From positions 1 through 64,000 of the forward strand of contig CAMVID010000002.1 of the NCBI GenBank assembly GCA_947167445.1: DNA of 64,000 bases, given 5' to 3'. This DNA comes from G11 sp947167445. GTDB lineage: Bacteria; Bacillota; Clostridia; Lachnospirales; Lachnospiraceae. This document shows positions 22,927 through 32,121 of the stretch, one piece after another (within the stretch, counting starts at the first letter, position 1; every line of letters begins with the position of its first letter). Position numbers and translations under genes: made by a program. Under the pieces are notes generated by a model. The model searched no databases. It was given only the letters and a program-made list of their open reading frames with translations, and had not been told where the DNA came from.

Positions 22927-24663
22927 ATGGGCGAAGAATTAAAAGCAACGGCTATAGGCGGCGTAATTCCCACAGGATTGCCGGGAGGCTTCTTTATCTA
23001 TGAGGCGGACGGAGATGAGCAGATTTTGTTTGCGGATATGAACATTATCGCTATGTTCGGCTGCTCTTCCTTCAAGGAGTTATATGACTATGTAGGCGGC
23101 TCCTTTAAAGGAATGATTCATCCTGATGACCTGAGTAAGGTTCAGAACCTGATTCAGGCCCAGACCAAGGCCGTTGACAAGAGGCATGACTACGTCAGGT
23201 ACAGAATAATTCCCAAGAATGGCGAAGAACGATACGTGGAAGACTTTGGTCATCTCCTTCACTGGGATGACGGCAAGAGCTTCTACTACGTATTCATTGC
23301 AGATGTTGATGAGAACGAGTACTACAACACCAGCAGGAATTCCTACGCGGAAGCGGAGGTTCTGGCCACAAGCCATGCCACAGACTCACTGACGGGCCTT
23401 TTCAACATGCCCTTCTTCTATCAGCAGGTGCAAAAACTTCTTGCCTCTCCAAAAGGAAGAAGGCTTGATATAAGCATAATTCATTTTGACATACCCAATT
23501 TCAAGACCTTCAACGAACGCTACGGATTCAAAGTCGGTGATGAAATCCTTTGTGATATGGCAAAGGCAATATCAGACGTATTTCCGGAAGCCATTGTTTC
23601 AAGATTTTCCGATGACCACTTTGTTGCTTGTGCCACATGTGAAAGGTCCATGGTTATTAACAGGGTGGAGGAAATCTACAAGAGAATCCTCAATGCAAAG
23701 GAGACCATTAAGAGAGTCCGGGTAAAAGCCGGTATCTACTACATTGATGACAGAGTTATAGAGGTGGGTCTCGCCTGCGACCATGCCCGTCTTGCATGTA
23801 ACAGCATCAAGCACAGACACGACAGATGCTACAGTGTATATGACGATATGCTTCGTGACGGCTTAAGAAAACAGCAGTATGTTTTGGACCACATTGACGA
23901 AGCTATTGAGAAGGAATATATCAAAGTATATTATCAGCCTGTTGTCAGGGTAAAAACCGGAGAGATTTGCGGATATGAAGCTTTGGCACGCTGGATTGAT
24001 CCCATTATAGGGACTCTTTCCCCTGCGGACTTCATTGAGACTTTGGAACAGGCACACTTAATCCACCTTGTTGACAGGTACGTTATCGAGAGAGTCTGTA
24101 AGGATTTCAAGGCCCTTAAGGATGCAGGAGAACCTGTTGTTCCGGTTTCACTCAATATTTCAAGACTTGATTTCGAACTTTGCGATATCTTCGGATTCCT
24201 TGAGGATAAGAGGGAAGAGTATGAAATTCCAAGAACCATGCTTGATATCGAGATAACGGAAAGTGCCCTGAATGACAATGTGGGCTATATCCGACTTGAG
24301 TGTGACCAGATGAGAAATCAGGGTTACAAGATATGGCTTGACGATTTTGGCAGTGGTTATTCATCACTTAATACACTTGCCGACTACAGCTTTGATGTAC
24401 TTAAACTTGATCTTGTATTTCTTAGAAACTACGATAAGAATCCCAAGACCAGAAAGCTTATGGAGTATATAATAAATGGCGCAAGAGGAATGGGTCTTGC
24501 TCCGTTAGCAGAGGGAGTTGAGACCGAGGAACATTATGAATTCCTCAAGAAAGTAGGATGCGTGCGCGCCCAAGGTTATTTCTTCGGAAAGCCCATGCCC
24601 TTGGATGAGACAAGAAATTATACCAGGGGAAAGGGTATGGTTTGGGAGGCATCCAATAATTAA
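22927..24663 (+). CDS. EAL phosphodiesterase with degenerate GGDEF and PAS-like N-terminus
   Basis: A 578-residue cytosolic protein. Residues about 15-145 look like a PAS fold (ANIIAMFGCSS-type start, YRIIPKNGEERYVEDFG). Residues about 150-300 are a GGDEF-like domain that starts with DSLTGLFNM, but the active-site loop reads RFSDDHF instead of GG[DE]EF, so it is probably inactive as a cyclase. The EAL domain (about 320-570) has YEALARW, the metal/loop motif DDFGSGYSS and LKLDLVFLR, and looks active in hydrolysing cyclic di-GMP. It is a stand-alone gene behind GGAGGA. Confidence 0.87.
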   Translation: MGEELKATAIGGVIPTGLPGGFFIYEADGDEQILFADMNIIAMFGCSSFKELYDYVGGSFKGMIHPDDLSKVQNLIQAQTKAVDKRHDYVRYRIIPKNGEERYVEDFGHLLHWDDGKSFYYVFIADVDENEYYNTSRNSYAEAEVLATSHATDSLTGLFNMPFFYQQVQKLLASPKGRRLDISIIHFDIPNFKTFNERYGFKVGDEILCDMAKAISDVFPEAIVSRFSDDHFVACATCERSMVINRVEEIYKRILNAKETIKRVRVKAGIYYIDDRVIEVGLACDHARLACNSIKHRHDRCYSVYDDMLRDGLRKQQYVLDHIDEAIEKEYIKVYYQPVVRVKTGEICGYEALARWIDPIIGTLSPADFIETLEQAHLIHLVDRYVIERVCKDFKALKDAGEPVVPVSLNISRLDFELCDIFGFLEDKREEYEIPRTMLDIEITESALNDNVGYIRLECDQMRNQGYKIWLDDFGSGYSSLNTLADYSFDVLKLDLVFLRNYDKNPKTRKLMEYIINGARGMGLAPLAEGVETEEHYEFLKKVGCVRAQGYFFGKPMPLDETRNYTRGKGMVWEASNN

Positions 24664-24689
24664 TATATAGAAACAGAGGTAAGAGAGGA

Positions 24690-25457
24690 ATGACAATTGA
24701 AGAACTGAGGGCTGAGTATCCTTATCTTTACGAGACCCACATGCACACGGCGGAATCCAGCAGATGCGCCAGGAGCAAAGCTGCGGACATGGTAAGGGCC
24801 TACAAGGAGGCAGGATATTCAGGCGTCATGGTTACAGATCACAACTGGGGAGGAAACACAACAGTGGACCCGAATCTTCCCTGGACTCAGTGGATTGACG
24901 TGTTTTTTGAAGGCTATTTTCACGCAAAAGAGGAAGGGGACAAAATAGGATTCCCGGTATATCTGGGATATGAAGCAACCCATAACGGGGGCCACGATTT
25001 CCTGATTTACGGGTTTGACCTGGATTGGATGAAAAGACACCCGGAAATTAAGACGGCAACGGTACCGGAGCAGTTAAAGATTTTTCATTCCGTGGGAGGA
25101 ATGGTTATACAGGCTCATCCCTACAGGGAAGCCAGCTACATCAAGGAAGTTGTCACGTATGAAAAATATGTTGACGGAATAGAGATGTTTAACTCAGGTC
25201 ACCTTTCTGACAACCCCGAGGAGGATAGGAGCATCTGGAACGAGAAGGCAGTTAAACTTGCCAACGACAACCATCTTCCCGGAACAGCCGGAAGTGATCA
25301 GCATTCCACCGACCTTGACGGAGGCGGTACAGCCTTCAGAACGCCCTTAAAGGACTTAAAGGACTACATCAAAAGAATCAAAAATGATGAGGACAGAATC
25401 CTCACCGACGGCAGATTCTGGTATGACAAAAAAGGCAATAAAATAGAATTAAGCTAA
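24690..25457 (+). CDS. PHP-domain metal-dependent hydrolase
   Basis: A 255-residue protein of the PHP (polymerase and histidinol phosphatase) superfamily. Metal ligands are visible: ETHMHTAESS (H-x-H), VTDHNWGG, a Glu in YLGYEATHN, IQAHPYRE and the terminal GSDQHST. Such proteins cut phosphate esters or 3'-5' phosphodiester links; the substrate is unknown. It ends 4 bases before the YesN-like regulator, so it is probably co-transcribed with the carbohydrate regulator. Confidence 0.83.
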   Translation: MTIEELRAEYPYLYETHMHTAESSRCARSKAADMVRAYKEAGYSGVMVTDHNWGGNTTVDPNLPWTQWIDVFFEGYFHAKEEGDKIGFPVYLGYEATHNGGHDFLIYGFDLDWMKRHPEIKTATVPEQLKIFHSVGGMVIQAHPYREASYIKEVVTYEKYVDGIEMFNSGHLSDNPEEDRSIWNEKAVKLANDNHLPGTAGSDQHSTDLDGGGTAFRTPLKDLKDYIKRIKNDEDRILTDGRFWYDKKGNKIELS

Positions 25458-25461
25458 GCAA

Positions 25462-26985
25462 ATGCAAATCCTGATTGTTGAAGATGAAATAAGAATAAGG
25501 GAAGGAATCCGAAAGCTTTTAAGCAAAATAGATTCCGATTACATAGTGGCTGGCGAGGCCGAAGACGGAATCGCCGGCCTTAAAATGTGCGAAGAATTAA
25601 AGCCGGATCTGGTTATCACAGATGTTCAGATGCCTGAGATGGACGGCCTTGAGATGCTTCAGGCCATATACGATAGGGGTATTATGACAAGAGCGATTGT
25701 TCTAAGCGCCTACTCGGAGTTTGAGTATGCCAGAACAGCCATGAAGCTTGGAGTCACCGAATACCTTCTTAAACCCATAAGTTTAAACGACCTTTCAAGG
25801 GCCCTGGAGACCATAAAGCAAAAAATTGCTGAGGATAAGAAAAAGAAGCCCGAACAGATCGGAACCCTGGAGCAGACCTTCAGAGAAATCCTAAGCGGAA
25901 GAATGGAAGTCGGAGAGGATATAGCCGACTATTTGTCAAATGGCTACGGCATTAAAAGGAACCAGAACTTTGTGCTTTTGTATGCCTATCTCGGAGCCCA
26001 GTACGAAACCGGGTGGGAGAGCGGTATAAGAAAAATCACAAGTTCTCTATCCACCTACAAAGGTATCAGATTCTGCATAGTCGAGGAAGAATATAAGAAG
26101 TCTTTGGCAGTTGTGGTTTATGATTATGAAAGTGGGGCGGACCTTGAAAGATGGATTCAGTTCCAGCTTTTGGAGCATCTTTCGGATTATTCCGTAATGG
26201 GCTTTGTGGAAGCCCACGGAATAGATGATTTAAAGGCATCCGCCGACAGGCTTTTCCCTTACATGGATTGGAACATTTCATTCCAGGATAACATTCTTAT
26301 TTCATACCCAAAGATAACCAATGTCCAGACGGGGCTTTGCGTATATCCGCAGGAGATAGAGAGCCAGATGAAGGCGGCCATATGCGCCTCCGACCACCTT
26401 AAGGAGAAACAGCTGGTTTCTAAATTTATGGATACCTTTGGAGACGGAAAGGTTTATTTCCCCAAAGAAATCAAGGAATGCTATGTCCGTTTTATATGGG
26501 CGATTCTGGAGATGGCCAAGAATATCGGCCTTTCAAGAGCAGGGGAAATAAAGCAGCAAAAGCTTCTTGAGCAGATAATGAATGCCAAAACCCGCTCGGA
26601 ACTTAAAGACATCTGTTCCATGATTTTGGGAGTCTTTGAAGAGGGGGAAAAGGAACAGGATTCCTCCAACCTTACCATCAAACGGGCCAAGAGACTGATT
26701 CACGAGTTTTATAACACGGGAATAACCCTTGATGAAATCGCCGGGAAACTTAATATTACTCCCGAGTACCTTGGAACGCAGTTTCACAGAGAAACCGGAG
26801 TAACCTTCAGTACATACATGAAGAATTATCGTATCGCCAAGTCGAAGGAGCTGTTGGTTGGAACGTCCATGAAGCTATATGAGATTGCTGAACGTGTGGG
26901 ATATACGGATCCAAAGTATTTCAGCAAGGTTTTTAAAGATGTTACGGGACAGCTTCCCGCGGATTTCAGGAAAACCTCCAAATGA
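25462..26985 (+). CDS. YesN-like response regulator (REC plus AraC HTH)
   Basis: A 507-residue regulator: receiver domain residues 1-120 with phospho-acceptor Asp54 in LVITDVQMPEMDG and Lys in LLKPI; a long, less conserved middle; and an AraC-type double helix-turn-helix at about residues 405-505 (LDEIAGKLNITPEYLGTQFHRETG and ERVGYTDPKYFSKVFKDVTG). This is the normal partner of YesM-type kinases, one of which lies 1.9 kb downstream beyond two permease genes. Predicted to switch on the sugar transporter and hydrolase genes. Confidence 0.9.
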   Translation: MQILIVEDEIRIREGIRKLLSKIDSDYIVAGEAEDGIAGLKMCEELKPDLVITDVQMPEMDGLEMLQAIYDRGIMTRAIVLSAYSEFEYARTAMKLGVTEYLLKPISLNDLSRALETIKQKIAEDKKKKPEQIGTLEQTFREILSGRMEVGEDIADYLSNGYGIKRNQNFVLLYAYLGAQYETGWESGIRKITSSLSTYKGIRFCIVEEEYKKSLAVVVYDYESGADLERWIQFQLLEHLSDYSVMGFVEAHGIDDLKASADRLFPYMDWNISFQDNILISYPKITNVQTGLCVYPQEIESQMKAAICASDHLKEKQLVSKFMDTFGDGKVYFPKEIKECYVRFIWAILEMAKNIGLSRAGEIKQQKLLEQIMNAKTRSELKDICSMILGVFEEGEKEQDSSNLTIKRAKRLIHEFYNTGITLDEIAGKLNITPEYLGTQFHRETGVTFSTYMKNYRIAKSKELLVGTSMKLYEIAERVGYTDPKYFSKVFKDVTGQLPADFRKTSK

Positions 26986-27095
26986 TAATTAGATTTCTCC
27001 TCTTTTTTTAGATTTGTCTCATTTCGAATACGGGAAGTCAAATGTAGTATATAGGAAGAGTACTTTTGCTATAGACTATTTTTAAGGGGGCAAAT

Positions 27096-27995
27096 ATGAA
27101 AAAGCTCAAAGGTTTCTTCCGATATGACAACGCCGGCCTTTTGTTTATTCTGCCGGCCTTCATCTATATGATGGCTTTCGTCGGATATCCCATTATCAGC
27201 AACATCTTTTTAAGCTTTCAGGATGTTTCGGTTAAGAACCTGGTAAAAGGCGAGAAGCATTTTATCGGTCTTGATAATTACATTACCATTTTTAACGATG
27301 AAGTATTTACAAAGGCACTGGGAAACACCCTTTTGTTTACGGTGGCCTGTCTTATATTTCAGTTTCTTATAGGATTCCTTCTGGCACTTTTGTTCTGCAA
27401 GAAGTTTTCCTTTGCGAAACCCATAAGGGGACTTACAATGATCCCCTGGATGATGCCCATGACGGTTACGGCGCTGATGTTTAAATTTATGTTTTCCACG
27501 GATGTGGGAATCATAAACTATATCTTAAGAACCGCCGGCCTGATTCAGCAGAACATTGAGTGGCTCACGACTCCGGGGACTGCAATGATTGCGGTAATTA
27601 TCGCCAATGTGTGGATTGGAATTCCCTTCAATACCATTCTTCTTTCAACGGGACTTTCCACCATTCCTCAGGAACTGTATGAGAGCGCATCCGTTGATGG
27701 GGCAAATGCATTCCAGAGATTTGCCAAAATCACACTTCCTCTTTTGAGGCCCACCATAGAGTCTGTTCTTGTTTTGGGCTTTATTTACACATTTAAAGTA
27801 TATGATATCGTTTATGTAATGACTGAAGGAGGACCGGTTAACTCCACCCACCTTCTTTCCACATATTCTTATAAATTGTCGTTTGACCTCTTCCAGTACT
27901 CCAAGGGTTCTGCGGTGGCAAACATCCTGTTTTTGATACTGTTCCTTGTGGGAATTCTGTATCTTAAGATTACTATGGAAGGAGAGAACGACTGA
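27096..27995 (+). CDS. Sugar ABC transporter permease (MalF/UgpA type)
   Basis: A 299-residue inner-membrane protein with six helices and the coupling-loop motif EAA-like ESASVDGANAFQRFAKITLPLLRPT (key residues E-x-A-x-x-DGA-N-x-x-Q-x-F-x-x-I-x-x-P). This is a CUT1 carbohydrate permease. AAGGGGG lies 5 bases before the start. It overlaps the second permease by one base. No ATPase is encoded nearby, so a shared MsmK-type ATPase elsewhere probably drives it, as is common in Firmicutes. Confidence 0.9.
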   Translation: MKKLKGFFRYDNAGLLFILPAFIYMMAFVGYPIISNIFLSFQDVSVKNLVKGEKHFIGLDNYITIFNDEVFTKALGNTLLFTVACLIFQFLIGFLLALLFCKKFSFAKPIRGLTMIPWMMPMTVTALMFKFMFSTDVGIINYILRTAGLIQQNIEWLTTPGTAMIAVIIANVWIGIPFNTILLSTGLSTIPQELYESASVDGANAFQRFAKITLPLLRPTIESVLVLGFIYTFKVYDIVYVMTEGGPVNSTHLLSTYSYKLSFDLFQYSKGSAVANILFLILFLVGILYLKITMEGEND

Positions 27996-28840
27996 TGGAT
28001 GAAAGAAATTTAAGCAGGAAAAAGAACACAATCTACAATATAGTTGCGGTGTTGATTCTGATAATCCTTCTGTTCCCGCTTTTCTGGACACTTATTACTT
28101 CCCTGAAAACGGAAAAGGAGATTTTCCTTAATCCACCCACCTGGTATCCCCATGAGCTGAATACGAAATCATATGCTGCACAGGTAGAGACAGGGGATTT
28201 TAACATGTTTAAATCCTTCTTCAACAGCTTCGTGATTTCCATGGGAGCAATGCTTATATCGGTAGTGCTGGCAGTTCCGGCATCCTACGCAATTGCAAGA
28301 TACAAGTTTATCGGAAGAAAGGCCATGCTTCTTGGTTTCCTGGTAACCCAGATGCTTCCGGTATCCGTTCTTCTTACCCCTATGTTTATCATGTTCAGGA
28401 ACTTAAAGATGTATAATACATGGGGAGCGGCAATCCTTGCGGATGCCACAATAGGTATTCCATTTTCGGTACTGATTCTTAAGAATTACTTTGCCTCAAT
28501 TCCGGCGGCTCTTGAAGAAGCGGCTTATATTGACGGATGTACCAGATTTTCGGCCTTCATGAGGATTCTGGTTCCCGTTGCAAAGCCCGGTGTAATCGTA
28601 TGTGCGGTGTTCTCCTTCCTTTACGGATGGGGTGATCTGGCCTACGGAATGACCTTCATTCTTGATCAGGAGAAGCGTCCCATTACTGCGGGAATCTTCA
28701 ACTTTATGGGACAGTACGGAACCAAGTGGAGTTACCTGACCGCCTTTGCCATTGTGGCAATTATTCCGGTTACGCTGATTTTCATCTTCATGCAAAAGTA
28801 CATTATCAGCGGCATGACCAACGGAGCCGTAAAGGGCTGA
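27995..28840 (+). CDS. Sugar ABC transporter permease (MalG/UgpE type)
   Basis: A 281-residue permease, the second half of the CUT1 channel. It has six helices, and the coupling loop reads EEAAYIDGCTRFSAFMRILVPVAKPG (key residues EEAAYIDG and PVAKPG). Its start shares the last base of the first permease stop (TGATG). The sequence VPASYAIARYKFIGRK after helix 2 is typical of MalG-type proteins. Confidence 0.9.
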   Translation: MDERNLSRKKNTIYNIVAVLILIILLFPLFWTLITSLKTEKEIFLNPPTWYPHELNTKSYAAQVETGDFNMFKSFFNSFVISMGAMLISVVLAVPASYAIARYKFIGRKAMLLGFLVTQMLPVSVLLTPMFIMFRNLKMYNTWGAAILADATIGIPFSVLILKNYFASIPAALEEAAYIDGCTRFSAFMRILVPVAKPGVIVCAVFSFLYGWGDLAYGMTFILDQEKRPITAGIFNFMGQYGTKWSYLTAFAIVAIIPVTLIFIFMQKYIISGMTNGAVKG

Positions 28841-28862
28841 TACTAAACACAGGAGAGACTTC

Positions 28863-30638
28863 ATGAATAAAATCAGTTTGCGTGCGAAGCTATGGCGCTT
28901 ATTAATCGTTATATCCATTGTGCCCATTCTGATTTTAGGCATTTTTTCGTACCTCAGTGTCTCCGGTACCTTAAGAGAAAACACTGAGAAAATGGCAAAG
29001 GACAACCTTCGCCATATAGACAACAGCCTAAACATAAGCCTTGGGGCTTATGAGGACCTGCTTTATCAGATTTATACAAATGATGATATGGTTAAATGGA
29101 TGGACCGCCTTAACAATGATGTTGATGAGGCGGTCACCATCAACCAGATGAGAAGATTTATAAACGGCCTTCTCAATACAAAGGAGTATATAAGGGCCAT
29201 AACCATAATCACATCCGACGGAGATGTGGTAAGTTATGAGCAGATGACTCCTGCCACATACAAAAGTTCATGGCTTGACGTTTTCAGCCGGTCTGTAGAT
29301 GAACTCTATGACTCTGTAATCAAGGATTACAGCATTCACATTTTCCCCACAGAATATGACACAAAATTTGATAACAAGGACTACTACCTGTTCCACCTGG
29401 CCCACAGAATAGTGGACTATCGTAATCTTACGAAGGAATGCGGAATAGCCATAGTGAGTATTGACGAGGAACTCCTGCAAAACGTGTGCTCAAATTCGGA
29501 GACGGATGAGGGAATATCAAACTTTATCGTCGACGGATCGGGACGCATCATTTCCTTTGGAACAGAAACTTCCTATCTGGAAAAGCAAATTACAGACGTT
29601 TCCAAATCTTATGATGATAAGTTAAAGGACTATGCGAATTTCCTGAAAAACGTTGACGCACACGTGCCAACGAACTTTGAGCTTCACGTATTTCATGATG
29701 AAGAACTTGACTGGGACATCGTTAACATTACGGACTTAAGCGGGCTGTATTCACTGCAAAGAAGACAACTTTTTATTACTCTTGTTCTTAGCCTTCTGGT
29801 GCTGGTGGTTGGTATTTCCCTATCAGGCGGCCTTACTAGAAACCTGATTTCAGCCGTTAAAAGCATAGTTAAGGGCATGAAGGAAGCCAGAAGCGGTGAT
29901 TTGTCGGTTCGAATTGAGAAGACAGATGAAATGCCTTTGGAGATAGAAAGTATTGCCGATGGTTTCAATGACATGCTTATAAAGCTGGATTCTGCCATCG
30001 AAAGGCAAAGAGAAGCACAGATTGTGGCGTTGGAAGCCCAGATTAACCCTCACTTCTTATATAACACTCTGGATACCATTAACTGGATGGCCATCGATAA
30101 GGATGAGTATGACATCAGTAACGCCATAAATGCCCTGGCAACCATACTCCGTTACGCCATAGATGAAAGTAACGCTGAGGTAAGAATTCAGGAAGAGGTT
30201 GAGTGGATTAAGAAGTATATCTATTTACAGCAGTACCGTTTAAAGAATAAGTTCTCATGTAATGTTTTTGTGGAGCTGGAGGCAGCGGACGCGCAGATTC
30301 ATAAGCTTCTCCTTCAGCCCTTTATAGAAAATGCCATAGTTCACGGCTTTGACAAAAATACAGAGGATGCGGTTTTGTCCATAAATATAGGAAGAAGAGA
30401 CGGGTGCCTTGAGATAGTGGTTGAGGATAACGGCGTCGGCCTTGATGAGAAAATTCTAAGGCAGATTAATGACGGATTTAAGGAGGAGTCTGAGACCAAG
30501 AGGGGAATAGGCCTTCGAAATGCGGTGACAAGACTTCACATGTATTACGGAAATGCAGGTAAAGTTCGGGCAAAAACAGCATCTCCTACGGGAACGAGAA
30601 TAGAGGTAACCATTCCCTTTGTCTCAAAACAAGATTAG
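28863..30638 (+). CDS. YesM-like sensor histidine kinase
   Basis: A 591-residue kinase. A first membrane helix (about residues 13-35) precedes an extracellular sensor region of about 265 residues, a second helix (about 300-322), a HAMP domain (SIVKGMKEARSGDLSVRIEKTDEM), and the LytS/YesM His_kinase core with phospho-acceptor His397 in QINPHFLYNTLD. The ATPase part follows with PFIENAIVHG, VEDNGVGL and KRGIGLRNAVTRL. It pairs with the YesN-like regulator upstream and presumably senses a plant-derived oligosaccharide, possibly via the binding protein encoded next. Confidence 0.9.
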   Translation: MNKISLRAKLWRLLIVISIVPILILGIFSYLSVSGTLRENTEKMAKDNLRHIDNSLNISLGAYEDLLYQIYTNDDMVKWMDRLNNDVDEAVTINQMRRFINGLLNTKEYIRAITIITSDGDVVSYEQMTPATYKSSWLDVFSRSVDELYDSVIKDYSIHIFPTEYDTKFDNKDYYLFHLAHRIVDYRNLTKECGIAIVSIDEELLQNVCSNSETDEGISNFIVDGSGRIISFGTETSYLEKQITDVSKSYDDKLKDYANFLKNVDAHVPTNFELHVFHDEELDWDIVNITDLSGLYSLQRRQLFITLVLSLLVLVVGISLSGGLTRNLISAVKSIVKGMKEARSGDLSVRIEKTDEMPLEIESIADGFNDMLIKLDSAIERQREAQIVALEAQINPHFLYNTLDTINWMAIDKDEYDISNAINALATILRYAIDESNAEVRIQEEVEWIKKYIYLQQYRLKNKFSCNVFVELEAADAQIHKLLLQPFIENAIVHGFDKNTEDAVLSINIGRRDGCLEIVVEDNGVGLDEKILRQINDGFKEESETKRGIGLRNAVTRLHMYYGNAGKVRAKTASPTGTRIEVTIPFVSKQD

Positions 30639-30736
30639 AATAATCCACCTTTTTTAGTTTTATAGAGTTTAAGGAAAGGGAGAAAGGATTGAAAATGATA
30701 TTGTAAAAAATCCATTCTCACTTAAGGAGGTCAGAA

Positions 30737-32038
30737 ATGAAAAAGGTATTAGCAACACTTCTTGCCGGAGCATTGGCAGCTACAATGCTTATTGGATGCG
30801 GATCTTCAGCGGCAACCACCAAAGAGGAAGCACCTGCACCTGCAGCAGAAGAAACAAAAACTACAGAAGAAACATCAAGCACTGAGGCTACGGAGCCTGT
30901 GGCAGCATCAGATGATGCTTCGGGCGATGTTACAATATGGTACTACTGGGAGACAGCAGGTCACCAGGAAGCTTTAAACCATATTATCCAGGAGTTCAAC
31001 GGACAGCAGGATAAAATTACAGTTCAGGCTAAATATGTTCCCTTCGCAGATTTCAAGAAGCAGCTTTCAGTTGGTGCTTCAGCAGGAGAACTTCCTGACA
31101 TCGTAATTCTTGATAACCCCGATCACGCTTCATATGCAGCAATGGGAATTTTTGCAGATATCACAGACAGATTTGATGTAAGCACATACTATCCCGGACC
31201 TGTTAACTCATGTACTCTTGACGGAAGACTTTACGGTGTTCCTTTCGGAAGTAACGACCTTGTTCTTTTCTACAATGAAGATATGCTTGCAGAAGCAGGC
31301 TGTGAAGTACCCACCACATGGGACGAGCTTCTTGATGTAGCAAAGAAGACAACAAAGGGCAATGTATATGGTTTCGCACACAGTGCACTTCAGAACGAAG
31401 AGGGAACCTTCAACTTCCTTCCCTGGGTTTGGTCAACCGGACAGACATCTTACGAAATCAATTCCGAGGGCGGAATCAAGGCTATGAACTTCATGAAGGA
31501 TCTTGTAGAATCCGGTGCATTCCCTAAGGAAGCAATCAACTGGACACAGGGTGACACCATGAACCAGTTCATCTCCGGCAACCTTGCAATGATGATTAAC
31601 GGTACATGGCAGATTCCCACAATGAGACAGGAAGTTCCCGATCTTAAGTGGAACGTTGCTATGATTCCTCAGGATAAGCAGCAGGCTTCAGGTCTCGGCG
31701 GTGAGAACTATGCAGTTATCGCAGGCGGAAACGAAGAAGCAGCAATCGCTTTCTTACAGTTCGCAACAAGCAAGGATACCTGCCTTTACATGATGAACGC
31801 TATGGGTTACATTTCATCTGATTCAACCATCGCTGAAGGACAGTTCGACGGCGATCCCGTTTACCAGGTATTCGTTGACGAGATGAAGTATGCAAACGCA
31901 AGAGGACCTCTTCCTGAGTGGCCCGACATCTCAGACGCTATTTCACTTGCTTTCAACAAGGTTATCACAGGTGATGCTACACCTGAGGATGCAGCAGCTG
32001 AAGCACAGGCAACAATTGATGGAATACTCGGAAAGTAA
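30737..32038 (+). CDS. Extracellular solute-binding lipoprotein (sugar)
   Basis: A 433-residue family-1 binding protein. The signal peptide ends in the lipobox MLIGC (Cys21), followed by a Ser/Thr/Glu/Ala/Pro-rich linker to about residue 63 and the SBP fold (VTIWYYWETAGHQEALNHII, GELPDIVILDNPDHA, VPFGSNDLVLFYN). It should deliver a carbohydrate to the two permeases encoded 2 kb upstream. AAGGAGG lies 6 bases before the start and a terminator follows, so it can be expressed at a higher level than the genes before it. Confidence 0.92.
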   Translation: MKKVLATLLAGALAATMLIGCGSSAATTKEEAPAPAAEETKTTEETSSTEATEPVAASDDASGDVTIWYYWETAGHQEALNHIIQEFNGQQDKITVQAKYVPFADFKKQLSVGASAGELPDIVILDNPDHASYAAMGIFADITDRFDVSTYYPGPVNSCTLDGRLYGVPFGSNDLVLFYNEDMLAEAGCEVPTTWDELLDVAKKTTKGNVYGFAHSALQNEEGTFNFLPWVWSTGQTSYEINSEGGIKAMNFMKDLVESGAFPKEAINWTQGDTMNQFISGNLAMMINGTWQIPTMRQEVPDLKWNVAMIPQDKQQASGLGGENYAVIAGGNEEAAIAFLQFATSKDTCLYMMNAMGYISSDSTIAEGQFDGDPVYQVFVDEMKYANARGPLPEWPDISDAISLAFNKVITGDATPEDAAAEAQATIDGILGK

Positions 32039-32062
32039 GAGATAATATACTATAATGATTAA

Positions 32063-32097
32063 AGAGGCAGAGCAGATTACTGCACTGCCTCTTTTTT
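32063..32097 (+). terminator. Rho-independent terminator after the binding-protein gene
   Basis: AGAGGCAG / CTGCCTCT stem extended through one A-A mismatch by GCAG / CTGC, with loop ATTA, followed by a T-run to 32097. It separates the transporter genes from the glycosidase genes but may be leaky, since the next start is only 25 bases further. Confidence 0.85.
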
Positions 32098-32121
32098 GAA
32101 AAAATGTACAAGGAGTATGCT

